Shown: positions 8,399 to 17,780, counted from the first letter of the stretch. The stretch: DNA of 64,000 nt from Pseudomonas sp. MPC6 (GCF_006094435.1 NZ_CP034783.1:2073001-2137000), one strand, 5' to 3'. Notes: generated by a model from the sequence alone, not told the origin. Translations and numbers: made by a program.

Positions 8399-9243
8399 TG
8401 GTTTTTTCCTTCTTCAAGATTGCTCAGTGCCAGATCCCATTCGTGCTCTTCCACACGGATGAAGTGGGTCTTCTCGCGGTTTTCGAGGAAGGGCACGCCT
8501 TTACCCATTTTGGTGTCGCAGATGATGACTCGCGGTTGCGTGCCGGGATGGTTGCGCGCGGCATCGAATGCGGCGACCAGTGCCTCCAGGTCATTGCCAT
8601 CGACCCGTTGGGTGAACCAGCCAAATGCCTGCCAGCGATCAACGATCGGTTCGAACGAGAGGATTTCGCTGGAGTAGCCATCGGCTTGCTGGTTGTTGAC
8701 GTCGACTATGGCAATCAGGTTGTCGAGCTTCCAGTGCGAGGCCGACATCACCGCTTCCCAGGTCGAGCCTTCATTCAGTTCGCCGTCCGACAGCAAGTTG
8801 TAGACGAAGGAAGATGAACCTTTGCGCTTGAGGCCCAGGCAGGCCCCGACCGCGATGCCCAGGCCCTGACCCAGCGAACCGCCGGTGATTTCCATGCCCG
8901 GGGTGTAGGTCGCCATGCCCGACATCGGCAGCCGGCTGTCATCCGATCCGTAGGTTTCCAGCTCATCGAGCGGGATGATTTGCGCTTCGATCAACGCTGC
9001 GTACAGCGCAATCGCGTAGTGACCGATGGAGAGGTAGAAGCGGTCTCGCTCCTCCCACTGCGGATTTTCCGGCCGATAGTTCAGTGCGTGAAAGTAGGAC
9101 ACTGCCAGCAGGTCGGCGGCACCAAGGGCCTGGCCGACATAGCCCTGGCCCTGGACTTGACCCATTTGCAGCGCGTGCCGACGAATGTTGTGGGCGCGCT
9201 CCACCAGGGTTTTGGATGAGGCGTATGAAAGATGGGTAGTCAT
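8395..9243 (-). CDS. Transketolase, N-terminal subunit
   Basis: A 282-residue protein corresponding to the diphosphate-binding domain of transketolase. The Mg/ThDP motif is seen as LSDGELNEG (GDG-like, with Ser for the first Gly) followed about 26 residues later by VDVNNQQ. GHYAIALYAAL near the N-terminus is the usual substrate/cofactor-contact region. Gene order SDR-MFS-TktN-TktC on one strand, with an 18-base gap to the MFS gene, indicates an operon. Confidence 0.9.
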   Translation of the reverse strand: MTTHLSYASSKTLVERAHNIRRHALQMGQVQGQGYVGQALGAADLLAVSYFHALNYRPENPQWEERDRFYLSIGHYAIALYAALIEAQIIPLDELETYGSDDSRLPMSGMATYTPGMEITGGSLGQGLGIAVGACLGLKRKGSSSFVYNLLSDGELNEGSTWEAVMSASHWKLDNLIAIVDVNNQQADGYSSEILSFEPIVDRWQAFGWFTQRVDGNDLEALVAAFDAARNHPGTQPRVIICDTKMGKGVPFLENREKTHFIRVEEHEWDLALSNLEEGKNQ

Positions 9244-9261
9244 GCTAAAAACTCCGTTAAA

Positions 9262-10560
9262 TCAACGATTGACCAGGGCGGCGGGAATGCGCAGCACCAA
9301 CAAAGCTCCGCTCACCAGTACGCCGGTGATGAGATACATGCCGATGGCGCTGGAGCCGGTGAGGGTGGTGATCCAGCCGATCAGGTAAGGCGAGCAGAAG
9401 CCGGCGAGGTTGGCGAAGCTGTTGACCGCCGCGATGCCTGCGGCGGCAGACACGCCACCGAGCAACGTGGTGGGTAACATCCAGAACATCGACGTCGCGG
9501 CCAGAATTCCGGAAGCGGCCAGGCAAAGACTCAGAATGGAGAGCGTCACATTTCCCCCCATCATTGCCGCCAGAGTCAGTCCGATGGCACCCGTGATCAT
9601 CGGTATGATGAGGTGCCAGCGGCGCTCGCGATGTTTGTCGCCACTGCGTCCGGCATACAGCATGGCCACAATTGCGCAGAGGTAGGGCAGGCTGGTCAGC
9701 ACGCCGATCTTCATCGGGTCGGACACCCCTGCGTTACGCACCAGGGTCGGCAGCCAGAAGGTGATTGCGTACTGGCCCATCACCACACAGAAGTAGATGG
9801 CGGCCAATAGCCAGAGACGACGGTCACGGATGAATTCACCTACAGAGGCGTGTGTGACTTTTTTCTGGTCATCCTCGGCCAGCTCGCGGCTGATCAGCGC
9901 TTTTTCGTCGTCGTTGAGCCAGTTGGCTTGATGCACGCCATCCTTGAGATAGCTCAACACCAGAAGTCCAACCACGACCGTGGGCACGGCCTCCAGTACG
10001 AACATCCATTGCCATCCCGCCCAGCCATGCATCCCTGCGAAGTGGGTCATGATCCAGCCGGAGAGGGGGCCGCCCACCATGCCTGACAGCGGAATGGCGA
10101 CGAACCACAACACGGTCATGCGGGCACGACGGTAGGATGGAAACCAGTAGGTCAGATACAACAACAGACCCGGCGCCAGGCCGGCTTCGGCAATGCCAAG
10201 CAGAAAGCGCAAGGCGTAGAATTGCCAGGCGGTTTCGACGAAGGCGAACAGAGCAGACACAATGCCCCAGGTGATCATGATGCGCGCGATCCAGACCCGC
10301 GCACCGACCTTGTGCAGGATGATGTTGCTGGGGACTTCGCAGAGGAAATAGCCGATGAAGAACATGCCCGCGCCCAGCCCGTAGACCGTTTCGCTGAGCG
10401 CCAGATCGTTCATCATTTGCAGCTTGGCAAAGCCGACGTTGACCCGGTCCAGATAGGCGCACAGGTAGCACAGCATCAGGAACGGCATCAGGCGCCACGC
10501 GGTTTTCCGGTAGGCGTTGGAGCGCACGGTCGAAACCGCTTCGAGCGACAGGGTTGTCAT
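9262..10560 (-). CDS. MFS transporter, anion:cation symporter type
   Basis: A 432-residue inner-membrane protein with about 12 predicted helices. The YLDRVNVGFAKLQM segment in helix 1 and the GYFLCEVPSNIIL motif are hallmarks of the ACS subfamily (phthalate, tartrate, galactonate and glucarate permeases), which take up organic or sugar acids. It lies between the SDR and split transketolase genes in the same operon, so it probably imports the substrate they degrade. The substrate cannot be read from sequence. Confidence 0.88.
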   Translation of the reverse strand: MTTLSLEAVSTVRSNAYRKTAWRLMPFLMLCYLCAYLDRVNVGFAKLQMMNDLALSETVYGLGAGMFFIGYFLCEVPSNIILHKVGARVWIARIMITWGIVSALFAFVETAWQFYALRFLLGIAEAGLAPGLLLYLTYWFPSYRRARMTVLWFVAIPLSGMVGGPLSGWIMTHFAGMHGWAGWQWMFVLEAVPTVVVGLLVLSYLKDGVHQANWLNDDEKALISRELAEDDQKKVTHASVGEFIRDRRLWLLAAIYFCVVMGQYAITFWLPTLVRNAGVSDPMKIGVLTSLPYLCAIVAMLYAGRSGDKHRERRWHLIIPMITGAIGLTLAAMMGGNVTLSILSLCLAASGILAATSMFWMLPTTLLGGVSAAAGIAAVNSFANLAGFCSPYLIGWITTLTGSSAIGMYLITGVLVSGALLVLRIPAALVNR

Positions 10561-10659
10561 GATGGTCCGATCTCTTGTTTTTATTGACCGCCAGGCTATA
10601 AAGCCTGGCTGCGTCGTCGATCCAGAACCGCACGGGCCGCGTAGGCCCGCCAGGTATCA

Positions 10660-11409
10660 TCAGTGAATCAGCATGCCGCCGTTCACATCCAGCGTGATGC
10701 CAGTCAGATAGGAGGAAAGGTCACTGGCCAGGAACAGGGCCGCGTTGGCGACGTCCTGCGCTTCACCAAGACGCCCTAACGGAATGCCGTCGATGATCGC
10801 GTGGCGGCGTTCGTCCTGCATCAGGCCGCCGGTGATGTCGGTGTGAATCAAACCAGGTGCAATGGAGTTGACGCGAATCTTGTCCGGCCCCAGTTCTCGT
10901 GCCATGGCTTTGCCCAGACCCAGCACACCCGCTTTGGCGGCACTGTAATGCGGGCCACCGAAAATCCCGCCGCCACGTTGCGCGGAGACCGAGGACATGC
11001 AGACGATGCTGCCGCAAGACTGTTGACGCATGATCGGGATCACCGCCTGCGACATGAGCAAGGTGCCGCGCAGGCTGACGTCCAGTACCTTGTCGTAATC
11101 GCAAGGGCGAATGTCCAATGTCTTGAGGGGCTGGGTGATGCCGGCGTTGTTGACGAGGATGTCGATGCGGCCGAACTGTTCGATGATTTTGGCAACGGCC
11201 GACTGAACCTGCGATTCGTCAGCAACGTTGGCTGCAAGACCGAGATGTCCTTCACCCAGGGAAGCAGCGGCATCACGGGCGGCGGATTCATCCAGATCGA
11301 GGATCACGACGTGTGCACCCTGTTGCGCAAAGGTGGTCGCTGTAGCGCGGCCAATGCCACGTGCGGAAGCTGCACCGGTGATGATCGCGACTTTGCCTTG
11401 AAGAAGCAT
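10660..11409 (-). CDS. Short-chain dehydrogenase/reductase (SDR)
   Basis: A 249-residue classical SDR. It has an N-terminal Rossmann motif (TGAASARGIGRA, slightly expanded glycine motif), NNAG at about residue 90, catalytic Ser in CMSSVSAQ and YSAAK as the Tyr/Lys pair. ATG 11409 is chosen because MLLQGKVAIITG is the normal SDR start and an AGAGG ribosome site precedes it; the open frame extends 41 codons upstream. As first gene of the operon it would oxidise an alcohol group of the imported compound (inference). Confidence 0.9.
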   Translation of the reverse strand: MLLQGKVAIITGAASARGIGRATATTFAQQGAHVVILDLDESAARDAAASLGEGHLGLAANVADESQVQSAVAKIIEQFGRIDILVNNAGITQPLKTLDIRPCDYDKVLDVSLRGTLLMSQAVIPIMRQQSCGSIVCMSSVSAQRGGGIFGGPHYSAAKAGVLGLGKAMARELGPDKIRVNSIAPGLIHTDITGGLMQDERRHAIIDGIPLGRLGEAQDVANAALFLASDLSSYLTGITLDVNGGMLIH

Positions 11410-11435
11410 GGAAGAGTACCTCTGATTGTTTTTAT

Positions 11436-11447
11436 TGGGTCGACCCA
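11436..11447. promoter_or_regulatory. Candidate operator in the SDR/LysR divergent promoter
   Basis: TGGGTCGACCCA is a perfect 12-bp palindrome 27 bases upstream of the SDR start and within the divergent spacer shared with the LysR gene. The position suits binding of the LysR product or another repressor. Confidence 0.4.
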
Positions 11448-11603
11448 CAATGAATCGATGACTCAGCTTGGTCCCCAGGCATGCCTTGAGCAATAACGTG
11501 AATGTCACTCGATGCTGAAAAAAATTCAGCACTCGTCAATCCGGTTATCGGGTGTTTGAATAGGAAGAACCCCGGTTCATGTCACTTGCAGCGGAATAAC
11601 ATA

Positions 11604-12521
11604 ATGATGCGTTCACCCGGCGACGCGCCTCCGATACTGCCACCCCTGAAAGCCATTCAGGCCTTCGAGCAGACGGCCCGATTCGGCAACGTTGCCCGCG
11701 CCGCGGAACTGCTCGACCTGACGCCCTCGGCGGTCAGCCACCAATTGGCCAAACTGGAGGCGATGATCGGCCGGCAGTTGTTCTTGCGAACGGCGCGGGG
11801 CGTGACACTCACACCGGTCGGCGAGCAATACCTCAAGGAAGTGTCTGGCATCCTCCACAGTCTCGCGATAGCGACCGAACGTGCCGCCAGTGATGTCAGC
11901 CTGGACTGCCTGCGGTTGCACTCGTCGCCCAGTTTCGGTCTGTTGTGGCTGATGCCGCGCCTGGAGCAGTTCCGGGAAAGTCATCCGGATATCCAGCTCA
12001 ACCTGTCGTGCTCCTACGAGTCGCTGCACTTCAGTCGAGACAAGATCGATGTCGATATTCGCCATGGTTTGCCCAACTGGCCAAGCTTCGAAGTGCGGAC
12101 AGTGAGAGACGAAAAAATTGCAGTGATGGCGTCACCGAAACTGCTGGAAAAGCGCCCTGTGCGCAGTATTGTCGATTTGCTGGACAGCAACCTGATCATG
12201 TCGGAGGCGACGCTGATCAAGTGGCCGCAGTTGTTCGCGCAGCATGGCGTCTCCCGCCCGGATAAACCCTATACCCTGAGCTTCGACCGTTCGTATATGA
12301 CACTGGAAGCTGCAAGCCATGGGCTTGGTTTTGCCCTAGAAAGTACCTTGCTCGCCCAGGACTACCTCGCTCGGGGCGTATTGGTTGAAGTGGCACCGGA
12401 GCTGAGCGCGCCTATTACGGCGCACCATCTGGTATTTCCCCGGGCCCATTCCAATTTTCCAAGGGTGCGGCGGTTCCTGGAATGGATGCAAAAGGAATTG
12501 GGACATGATTTTGCGTACTGA
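11604..12521 (+). CDS. LysR-family regulator of the transketolase cassette
   Basis: A 305-residue LysR regulator, GcvA-like. The winged helix-turn-helix is in residues 10-70 (AFEQTARFGNVARAAELL then TPSAVSHQLAKLE), followed by a periplasmic-binding-like effector domain. ATG 11604 is preferred because the HTH starts about 10 residues later; 34 upstream codons are open but non-homologous. It is divergent from the SDR-MFS-TktN-TktC operon, so it most likely controls that operon in response to its substrate. Confidence 0.88.
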   Translation: MMRSPGDAPPILPPLKAIQAFEQTARFGNVARAAELLDLTPSAVSHQLAKLEAMIGRQLFLRTARGVTLTPVGEQYLKEVSGILHSLAIATERAASDVSLDCLRLHSSPSFGLLWLMPRLEQFRESHPDIQLNLSCSYESLHFSRDKIDVDIRHGLPNWPSFEVRTVRDEKIAVMASPKLLEKRPVRSIVDLLDSNLIMSEATLIKWPQLFAQHGVSRPDKPYTLSFDRSYMTLEAASHGLGFALESTLLAQDYLARGVLVEVAPELSAPITAHHLVFPRAHSNFPRVRRFLEWMQKELGHDFAY

Positions 12522-12675
12522 TTGCAACATCAAGTCCGATGTACCGAGGCGCCCGTAGCGCATCACGATGACCAAGGGGTTGCTGCATGAGCAGGGAAAT
12601 GCGAGCAGCTGAACTAAAAGCTGACCGGTTGGTCAGGATGTGTGGTTGCTCTTCTCCCATTACGAGGATCCCCCC

Positions 12676-12912
12676 ATGCACAACTACACCGTGGAATACA
12701 TCTTCAACGGTGAGCCCCGAACTCACACGTTCGAACTCAACCAGCCTCGGCTGCCCGTGTATGAGGCGGCGATGCACCTGCTACAGCTGCATTTGGGGGA
12801 TGCCGAGAACAGCCTGGTCATGCCCACTGCGGATTCGACGCCGGAGGAGATTTTAGAGCAGGCGGAACGGGTAGGGCTGACGCGGATCGAGGTTGTTGGT
12901 CTTGCTGGTTGA
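12676..12912 (+). CDS. Conserved small hypothetical protein
   Basis: A 78-residue protein starting MHNYTVEYIFNG. It has two beta-strand-rich segments and an acidic C-terminal half; no signal peptide or membrane helix. The start at 12676 is favoured by a GAGG 8-9 bases upstream; the frame opens further upstream at 12640. A terminator hairpin follows. Function unknown. Confidence 0.65.
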   Translation: MHNYTVEYIFNGEPRTHTFELNQPRLPVYEAAMHLLQLHLGDAENSLVMPTADSTPEEILEQAERVGLTRIEVVGLAG

Positions 12913-12927
12913 GGTCTGGCGCAATCA

Positions 12928-12962
12928 CATTAAGGGCGCTTCCTTGGGAGGCGCCCTTTTTG
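12928..12962 (+). terminator. Terminator after the small hypothetical gene
   Basis: AAGGGCGC and GGCGCCCTT arms with a short loop, followed by TTTTT. It is placed between convergent genes and may also act on the minus strand. Confidence 0.75.
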
Positions 12963-12990
12963 CTGTTCGAACTTATAAAAAATGGATCCG

Positions 12991-13782
12991 CTATTTAGCC
13001 ACAGGCACCGCCAACCACTGCTCCAGAACCTTCTGATAATTCCCCGTCACCTTGGCCAGATGCAGCCACTGATCGACATACAACTTCCAGCTGATGTCAT
13101 CCCGCGGCAGCAGGTAGGCCTTCTCCCCATATTGCATGAACCGGGTGGGATTGACCGCGCACAATCCGGGTTTGAGTTTCTGCTGGTACAGCGCTTCCGA
13201 AGCATCAGTGATCATCACGTCGGCCTTCTTGTCGAGCAGCTCCTGGAAGATGGTCACGTTGTCATGCAGGCGCAATTGCGCTTTGGGCAGGAAGGCGTGG
13301 ACGAAGGCTTCGTTGGTGCCGCCGGCCGGTTCGACCAGGCGTACCGCCGGCTGGTTGATTTGCTCGATGGTCTGGTACGACGCCTGCTCTTCGCAGCGCA
13401 CCAGCGGAATCTTGCCGTCGACATCCAGGGTGGTGCTGAAGAAGGCTTTTTTCTGGCGCTCCAGCGTGACCGAGATCCCGCCGACCGCGATGTCGCATTT
13501 GCCCGCCAGCATGTCGGGCATCAGGGTTTTCCAGGTGGTCTGCACCCACTCGACCTTGACGCCGAGGCTGTCGGCCAGCGAGCGGGCCATGGCGATGTCG
13601 ATTCCCGAGTATTCGCCGTCATCGGCCTTGGAGGTATAGGGTTTGTAGTCGCCCGTGGTACAGACGCGCAATTGGCCCTGCTGGATGACGGAGTCCAGGT
13701 GCGATGGGCTTTGTGCTGCCTGAGCGCCGGTGGATAGGGCGAGCAGGCCGCCGAGCAGCATCGCGCTTTTGATTTTTTTCAT
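12991..13782 (-). CDS. Periplasmic PheC-like cyclohexadienyl dehydratase / solute-binding protein
   Basis: A 263-residue exported protein: signal peptide with MKKIK then a hydrophobic core ending in GAQAA. The mature protein has the type II periplasmic-binding fold. Motifs shared with P. aeruginosa PheC as I recall it are TTGDYKPY, GGTNE (catalytic Glu region), DNVTIFQ, LCAVNP, EKAYLLPRDD and YVDQWLH. PheC dehydrates prephenate and arogenate in the periplasm. These shared motifs favour an enzyme over a transport receptor, and no ABC permease genes are adjacent. A simple binding-protein role is the alternative. Confidence 0.72.
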   Translation of the reverse strand: MKKIKSAMLLGGLLALSTGAQAAQSPSHLDSVIQQGQLRVCTTGDYKPYTSKADDGEYSGIDIAMARSLADSLGVKVEWVQTTWKTLMPDMLAGKCDIAVGGISVTLERQKKAFFSTTLDVDGKIPLVRCEEQASYQTIEQINQPAVRLVEPAGGTNEAFVHAFLPKAQLRLHDNVTIFQELLDKKADVMITDASEALYQQKLKPGLCAVNPTRFMQYGEKAYLLPRDDISWKLYVDQWLHLAKVTGNYQKVLEQWLAVPVAK

Positions 13783-13869
13783 TGTTATTGGGCTTTGGAT
13801 TGGAGTGTCGACGGAGTGTAGTGAATTGGTTTGTCGACTTGAAGAACTGGATACTCCAATCAGGTGTGT

Positions 13870-14574
13870 TTATTGGCGGGTCGTAGGCTTTGACGACGAC
13901 GCGACCGTGGCGCCACCGCAATTGATATACGAAGAAGACTTCAGCCAACGCTGGTCCGGATAGTAAGAGAACAGCAACTGCCCATCCTTCATCGAGTCGA
14001 TCAGCTTGTGCGCAATGGCCGGTCGTACCGCCGGGCAGCCCAGGCTTCGCCCGATTCGTCCGTTCGCCCGTGCAAGTACGGGGCTGACATAAGGTGCGCC
14101 GTGGATAACGATCGCCCGGTCAAACGCGTTGTCGTTGAAACCCGGCTCCAGTCCTTCCATGCGCAACGAGTAACCGTTCTGCCCGACATAGCTCGCCTGG
14201 GTGCGGTACAGGCCGAGGCTGGTGGCAAAACTTTCGTTCTGATTGGAGAACTTGACCGCCATGTTCTCGCCGCTGTTGCGACCGTGGGCCACCAGTTCGT
14301 GGAACAGCAACTTGCGCTTCTTCAGATCGAATACCCACAGCCGCTGTTCGGTGGAGGGCAGTGAATAATCGATCACTGCTAGTCTTTGCACCGGGGCTTT
14401 GCCTTGGGCGATGCTACATTGGGAGGCGCGTACCGCCAGTCCAATGACTTTGGCATTAGCCTGGGGAGCCGCTTTGATCAGCGCAGCTTCAAGCGAATCG
14501 GCGTAGGCTGCCGATACTGGGATGGAGGTCAGCAGCAGGGCCGTGATTGCCATGCCAAAGCGGTGTAGCGCCAT
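13870..14574 (-). CDS. Periplasmic L,D-transpeptidase-like murein protein (YkuD_2 type)
   Basis: A 234-residue exported protein with signal peptide (ITALLLTSIPVSAAYA). The catalytic domain has IVIHGAPY and SLGCPAVR, the His and Cys motifs of the L,D-transpeptidase YkuD_2 branch, in which Cys attacks the murein stem peptide. Divergently transcribed from a second, larger L,D-transpeptidase gene 80 bases away, so the two may share control and act on the same cell wall step. The C-terminal tail after the catalytic domain is Ser/Thr-rich. Confidence 0.85.
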   Translation of the reverse strand: MALHRFGMAITALLLTSIPVSAAYADSLEAALIKAAPQANAKVIGLAVRASQCSIAQGKAPVQRLAVIDYSLPSTEQRLWVFDLKKRKLLFHELVAHGRNSGENMAVKFSNQNESFATSLGLYRTQASYVGQNGYSLRMEGLEPGFNDNAFDRAIVIHGAPYVSPVLARANGRIGRSLGCPAVRPAIAHKLIDSMKDGQLLFSYYPDQRWLKSSSYINCGGATVASSSKPTTRQ

Positions 14575-14653
14575 AATCGGGTCTCATCAGATAGTTTCGA
14601 GTCTAGCAGTGTGTGGGATGCTAGCTGTTGAATGCGGAGATTAAGGATTATCC

Positions 14654-16405
14654 ATGGTGCAGTTAACAAGGTTATTCGTCATAAGCCGCGTGTTTTTTAT
14701 GGTCTTTCTGATCAGCGGTGCAGCGCAGGCGCAAACGTCGCCGATTATGCTGTCATCTCCCGCTGGCGACATGATCGAGGCGGCACCTGATGACATCGTC
14801 GCCCAGGCGATTCAGGCCGAGCTGGCGCCGCTGGCGACTGCGTTCCCGCCGCTGCTCACCTCGCCGCGTCATCAGCGGGTGGATGTGAACCGGGTAGTGA
14901 TGGATTTTTATAGTCATCGCGGTTATCGCGCCGCCTGGTCCCGCGACAGCGACGTTGCCCAGTTGTTGAAAAGCCTGGGCGATACCCAGGTCGACGGGCT
15001 CGATCCCGCGGATTTTCGCATTGCCGAGCTGGCCGGGGCGCAAACTTTCATGCAGTCCATGGTGCCCACCCCGGCCCAGCGTGCTGCGTTCGACATGGCG
15101 GCCACCCATACCTTCATTACGGCGTTGCTGCAGTTGCGGCGCGGCAAGGTCGACCCCTCGCGACTGGACATGCATTGGAACTTCGACCCTGTCGGCGTCG
15201 ATCCCCGCGAAGACGTGAATCATTTTTTCGCCGCACTCGATAACCACGATGTGGCGCGGGCGTTTGCTCAAGCGCCGCCACAAGAAACGGTGTATGGCAG
15301 CTTGCGCACAGGCCTGGCGCAATTGCGCAAAGTGCGGGACATGGGTGGCTGGCCGAAGGTTGCCGAAGGCCAGTCGCTCAAGCCCGGCATGGATAACGCT
15401 ACGGTGGCGCAGTTGCGGGCCCGTTTGGTGGCGGGCGGCTATCTGGCTGCGCAACACCCGCCGCGCACGATCTACGACGACGCCGTTATCGCTGCGGTGA
15501 AGAAGTATCAATCCGAGCAATACCTGGGGGCGGACGGTGTGGCGGGGGCGGCGACGCTGGCGGCCTTGAACGTGCCCGTCGAGGCGCGGATCGACCAGGT
15601 CCGGGTGAATATGGAGCGCGCACGCTGGTTGCTGTACAAGCTGCAGGGCACGTTCGTCATCGTGGATATCGCCGGCTACAAAGTGGCGCTCTACCGCGAC
15701 GGCAAGGCGATATGGCGTTCACGGGTACAGGTCGGCAAGCCGTTCCGCAGTACGCCGGTGTTCCAGTCCGAGATTACCTACGTCACGTTCAACCCGACCT
15801 GGACGGTTCCGCCGACGATCCTGGTCCAGGATATGTTGCCCAAGATTCGCAGCAATCCTGGCTACCTGGCCGCCAACCGCATCCGGGTCCTGGATCGCGA
15901 AGGCCATGTGCTCGATCCGGCCGGCGTCGACTGGGACAACCCGCGCGGCCTCACCCTGCGCCAGGATGCCGGCGCGGAAAACTCGCTGGGCCAGGTGGTG
16001 ATCCGGTTTCCCAACGACTATGCGATTTATCTCCATGACACACCGCATCGGGAGCTGTTTGCCAAGCCCTTCCGCGCCACCAGTTCTGGCTGCATACGGG
16101 TGGAAAACCCGCTGCAACTGGTTGAGCTACTGTTCAATGATCCGGTTCGCTGGAATGCCGCCGGGATCCAGGCCCGGTTGGCCAACGGCAAAACCGAAAA
16201 CATCAGGCTTCCGGTCAAGGTGCCGGTGTTGTTGGCGTACTGGACGGTCGACCTGAGTAACGATGGTCGGGTCATGTTCAAACCCGACATCTACGGGTAC
16301 GACTCGGCGGTACTTCGGGGCTTGAACAGGCCTTCGCAGCTGCCCGTCCTGGATTGGCAGCGAGCAGGCAGCCCCGCAGTCGTAGCGGGGAAAAACCAAC
16401 AGTAA
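14654..16405 (+). CDS. L,D-transpeptidase (YcbB/LdtD-like)
   Basis: A 583-residue exported enzyme. Signal peptide (VFFMVFLISGAAQA), an N-terminal scaffold domain, a peptidoglycan-binding domain (about residues 255-310; VAQLRARLVAGGYL and KKYQSEQYLGADG), and a YkuD catalytic domain (about 320-510) with YLHDTPHRELF and SSGCIRVENP carrying the His and nucleophilic Cys. Such enzymes form 3-3 crosslinks in peptidoglycan. Length matches the YcbB class. It is divergent from the YkuD_2-type gene. Confidence 0.92.
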   Translation: MVQLTRLFVISRVFFMVFLISGAAQAQTSPIMLSSPAGDMIEAAPDDIVAQAIQAELAPLATAFPPLLTSPRHQRVDVNRVVMDFYSHRGYRAAWSRDSDVAQLLKSLGDTQVDGLDPADFRIAELAGAQTFMQSMVPTPAQRAAFDMAATHTFITALLQLRRGKVDPSRLDMHWNFDPVGVDPREDVNHFFAALDNHDVARAFAQAPPQETVYGSLRTGLAQLRKVRDMGGWPKVAEGQSLKPGMDNATVAQLRARLVAGGYLAAQHPPRTIYDDAVIAAVKKYQSEQYLGADGVAGAATLAALNVPVEARIDQVRVNMERARWLLYKLQGTFVIVDIAGYKVALYRDGKAIWRSRVQVGKPFRSTPVFQSEITYVTFNPTWTVPPTILVQDMLPKIRSNPGYLAANRIRVLDREGHVLDPAGVDWDNPRGLTLRQDAGAENSLGQVVIRFPNDYAIYLHDTPHRELFAKPFRATSSGCIRVENPLQLVELLFNDPVRWNAAGIQARLANGKTENIRLPVKVPVLLAYWTVDLSNDGRVMFKPDIYGYDSAVLRGLNRPSQLPVLDWQRAGSPAVVAGKNQQ

Positions 16406-16452
16406 CCAGGAAAGGTGCTGGATTTAAAAGCGTTACAGGAGGGAATCTGAAG

Positions 16453-17244
16453 ATGGATGTTGCGCAAAAAAAACCGTCATTTTCTACACGTCAGCCTGAT
16501 GTGCATGACTTCGATGAGTGTCGCAATATTCAAAAAGGTCCGGTGTTCATCATTGCATCGGGGGCCTCCGCGAAAGATTTTCCGCTGGAGAAGTATGCCG
16601 ACGTTCCGATGATTACCATGAACGGGGCTATTTCGATGTTCATCGAGCCTGACATCAAACCGTTCTTTTACGCCTGCACGGACGACGCCTTTTGCCGGCA
16701 ACAGCCTTATCTGTTTGCTGAAGCCATGCGCCTCAGTCAGCGCATAGCGTTGTGGAAAGACCTCATCAGGTATGAAGCGCTGATGCCTGAGGGCGAGCTT
16801 TATTTGCTGACGCCGGCGCCCAAACTCACGTGGAGCGAGGTGATTTTCCGGCCGGATAAAGAACTCATCAGAAGACGAAAATTAGGCACTGGCCGCAATC
16901 GCAGCCTGGGTTTCAGCAAAAACCTCAAGCGCGGCTTTTTTGATGCCCGCACGGTGGCCTACCTGGCGTTGCAAATCGCCTATCACCTGGGGTTCAACCA
17001 GGTGTTTCTGGTAGGCGTCGACCTGGATCAGTCGGCGGGTCGTTTTTATGAGCAGCCAGGGAACCTTGTGTCGCCTTGCAACCTCGACGAACACTTTCAT
17101 ACGAGAATCCTGCCCTCGTTCGAGATAATGTCGCAGCACGTCATTGATGAAGATTTTCAGGTCTACAACCTCTCCCAATCGTCGCGGATCCCCGATGAAC
17201 TGGTGCCCCGGGTGACGTTGGATCAGATCGACAGGATGATTTGA
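16453..17244 (+). CDS. Putative LPS-core/sialyltransferase-like protein (DUF115-related)
   Basis: A 263-residue cytosolic protein. The N-terminal segment GPVFIIASGASAKDFPLEKY followed by TMNGAI and YACTDDAF resembles the nucleotide-binding part of the DUF115/MptE-like and bacterial GT42-like sialyltransferase group. VFLVGVDL later in the protein is a second shared element. Pseudomonas relatives are commonly labelled lipopolysaccharide core biosynthesis proteins. ATG 16453 is preceded by AGGAGGG, an excellent ribosome site; the longer frame overlaps the transpeptidase gene and lacks one. Actual substrate unknown. Confidence 0.6.
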   Translation: MDVAQKKPSFSTRQPDVHDFDECRNIQKGPVFIIASGASAKDFPLEKYADVPMITMNGAISMFIEPDIKPFFYACTDDAFCRQQPYLFAEAMRLSQRIALWKDLIRYEALMPEGELYLLTPAPKLTWSEVIFRPDKELIRRRKLGTGRNRSLGFSKNLKRGFFDARTVAYLALQIAYHLGFNQVFLVGVDLDQSAGRFYEQPGNLVSPCNLDEHFHTRILPSFEIMSQHVIDEDFQVYNLSQSSRIPDELVPRVTLDQIDRMI

Positions 17245-17381
17245 ACAGGCTCACCGTCAACAGCACGCATCGGTCATAGGGACCGTCAACCGTTCGGCAC
17301 TTGCAGCCGGGAAGCAATGAAGCGTCGCCTAAGCTTTGATTTGACCGGAAATTTCTCCGGCGCTTGCAAGGAAGGTGTGGC

Positions 17382-17780
17382 ATGACTTCATTAAAGTTCG
17401 GCGCGTCCATCCTGTTGGTCTGCCTGGCAGGCTGTGCAACCAGCAGCAGTTCCTATGAACCGCCGCCGGTGCCGACATCGGCGGTGACGCTTGATGATGG
17501 GCAAATCCACAGCACATTGGAGGGCAGGAAATTCTATGGGACTACCCGAGAAGGCAGTCATCCTTACTCCATGAGTTTTGCGCCTGGCGGTGTAGAAATA
17601 TTCGAGATGGCCCCCAACAAACCCGAAAAGGAAAAATGGACGCTGAAAGACGGCGTGGTGTGTATCGAAGCCAAAGGCTATCCAACGGAATGCAGCCAGG
17701 TGAAGGTGGCCAATAACGAATATTGGTTTGTCGATCCGAAGAGCGGGAAAGTCAACGCGCACCTGAAACTCACGCCTTGA
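17382..17780 (+). CDS. Small lipoprotein of unknown function
   Basis: A 132-residue protein with a lipoprotein signal peptide and lipobox LAGC at about residue 18. Residue +2 after the Cys is Ala, so outer-membrane sorting is expected. The mature part is a small beta-rich domain with two Cys (VCIEAKGYPTECSQ) likely to form a disulfide. AAGGAAGG precedes ATG 17382. No homologous function recognised. Confidence 0.75.
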   Translation: MTSLKFGASILLVCLAGCATSSSSYEPPPVPTSAVTLDDGQIHSTLEGRKFYGTTREGSHPYSMSFAPGGVEIFEMAPNKPEKEKWTLKDGVVCIEAKGYPTECSQVKVANNEYWFVDPKSGKVNAHLKLTP

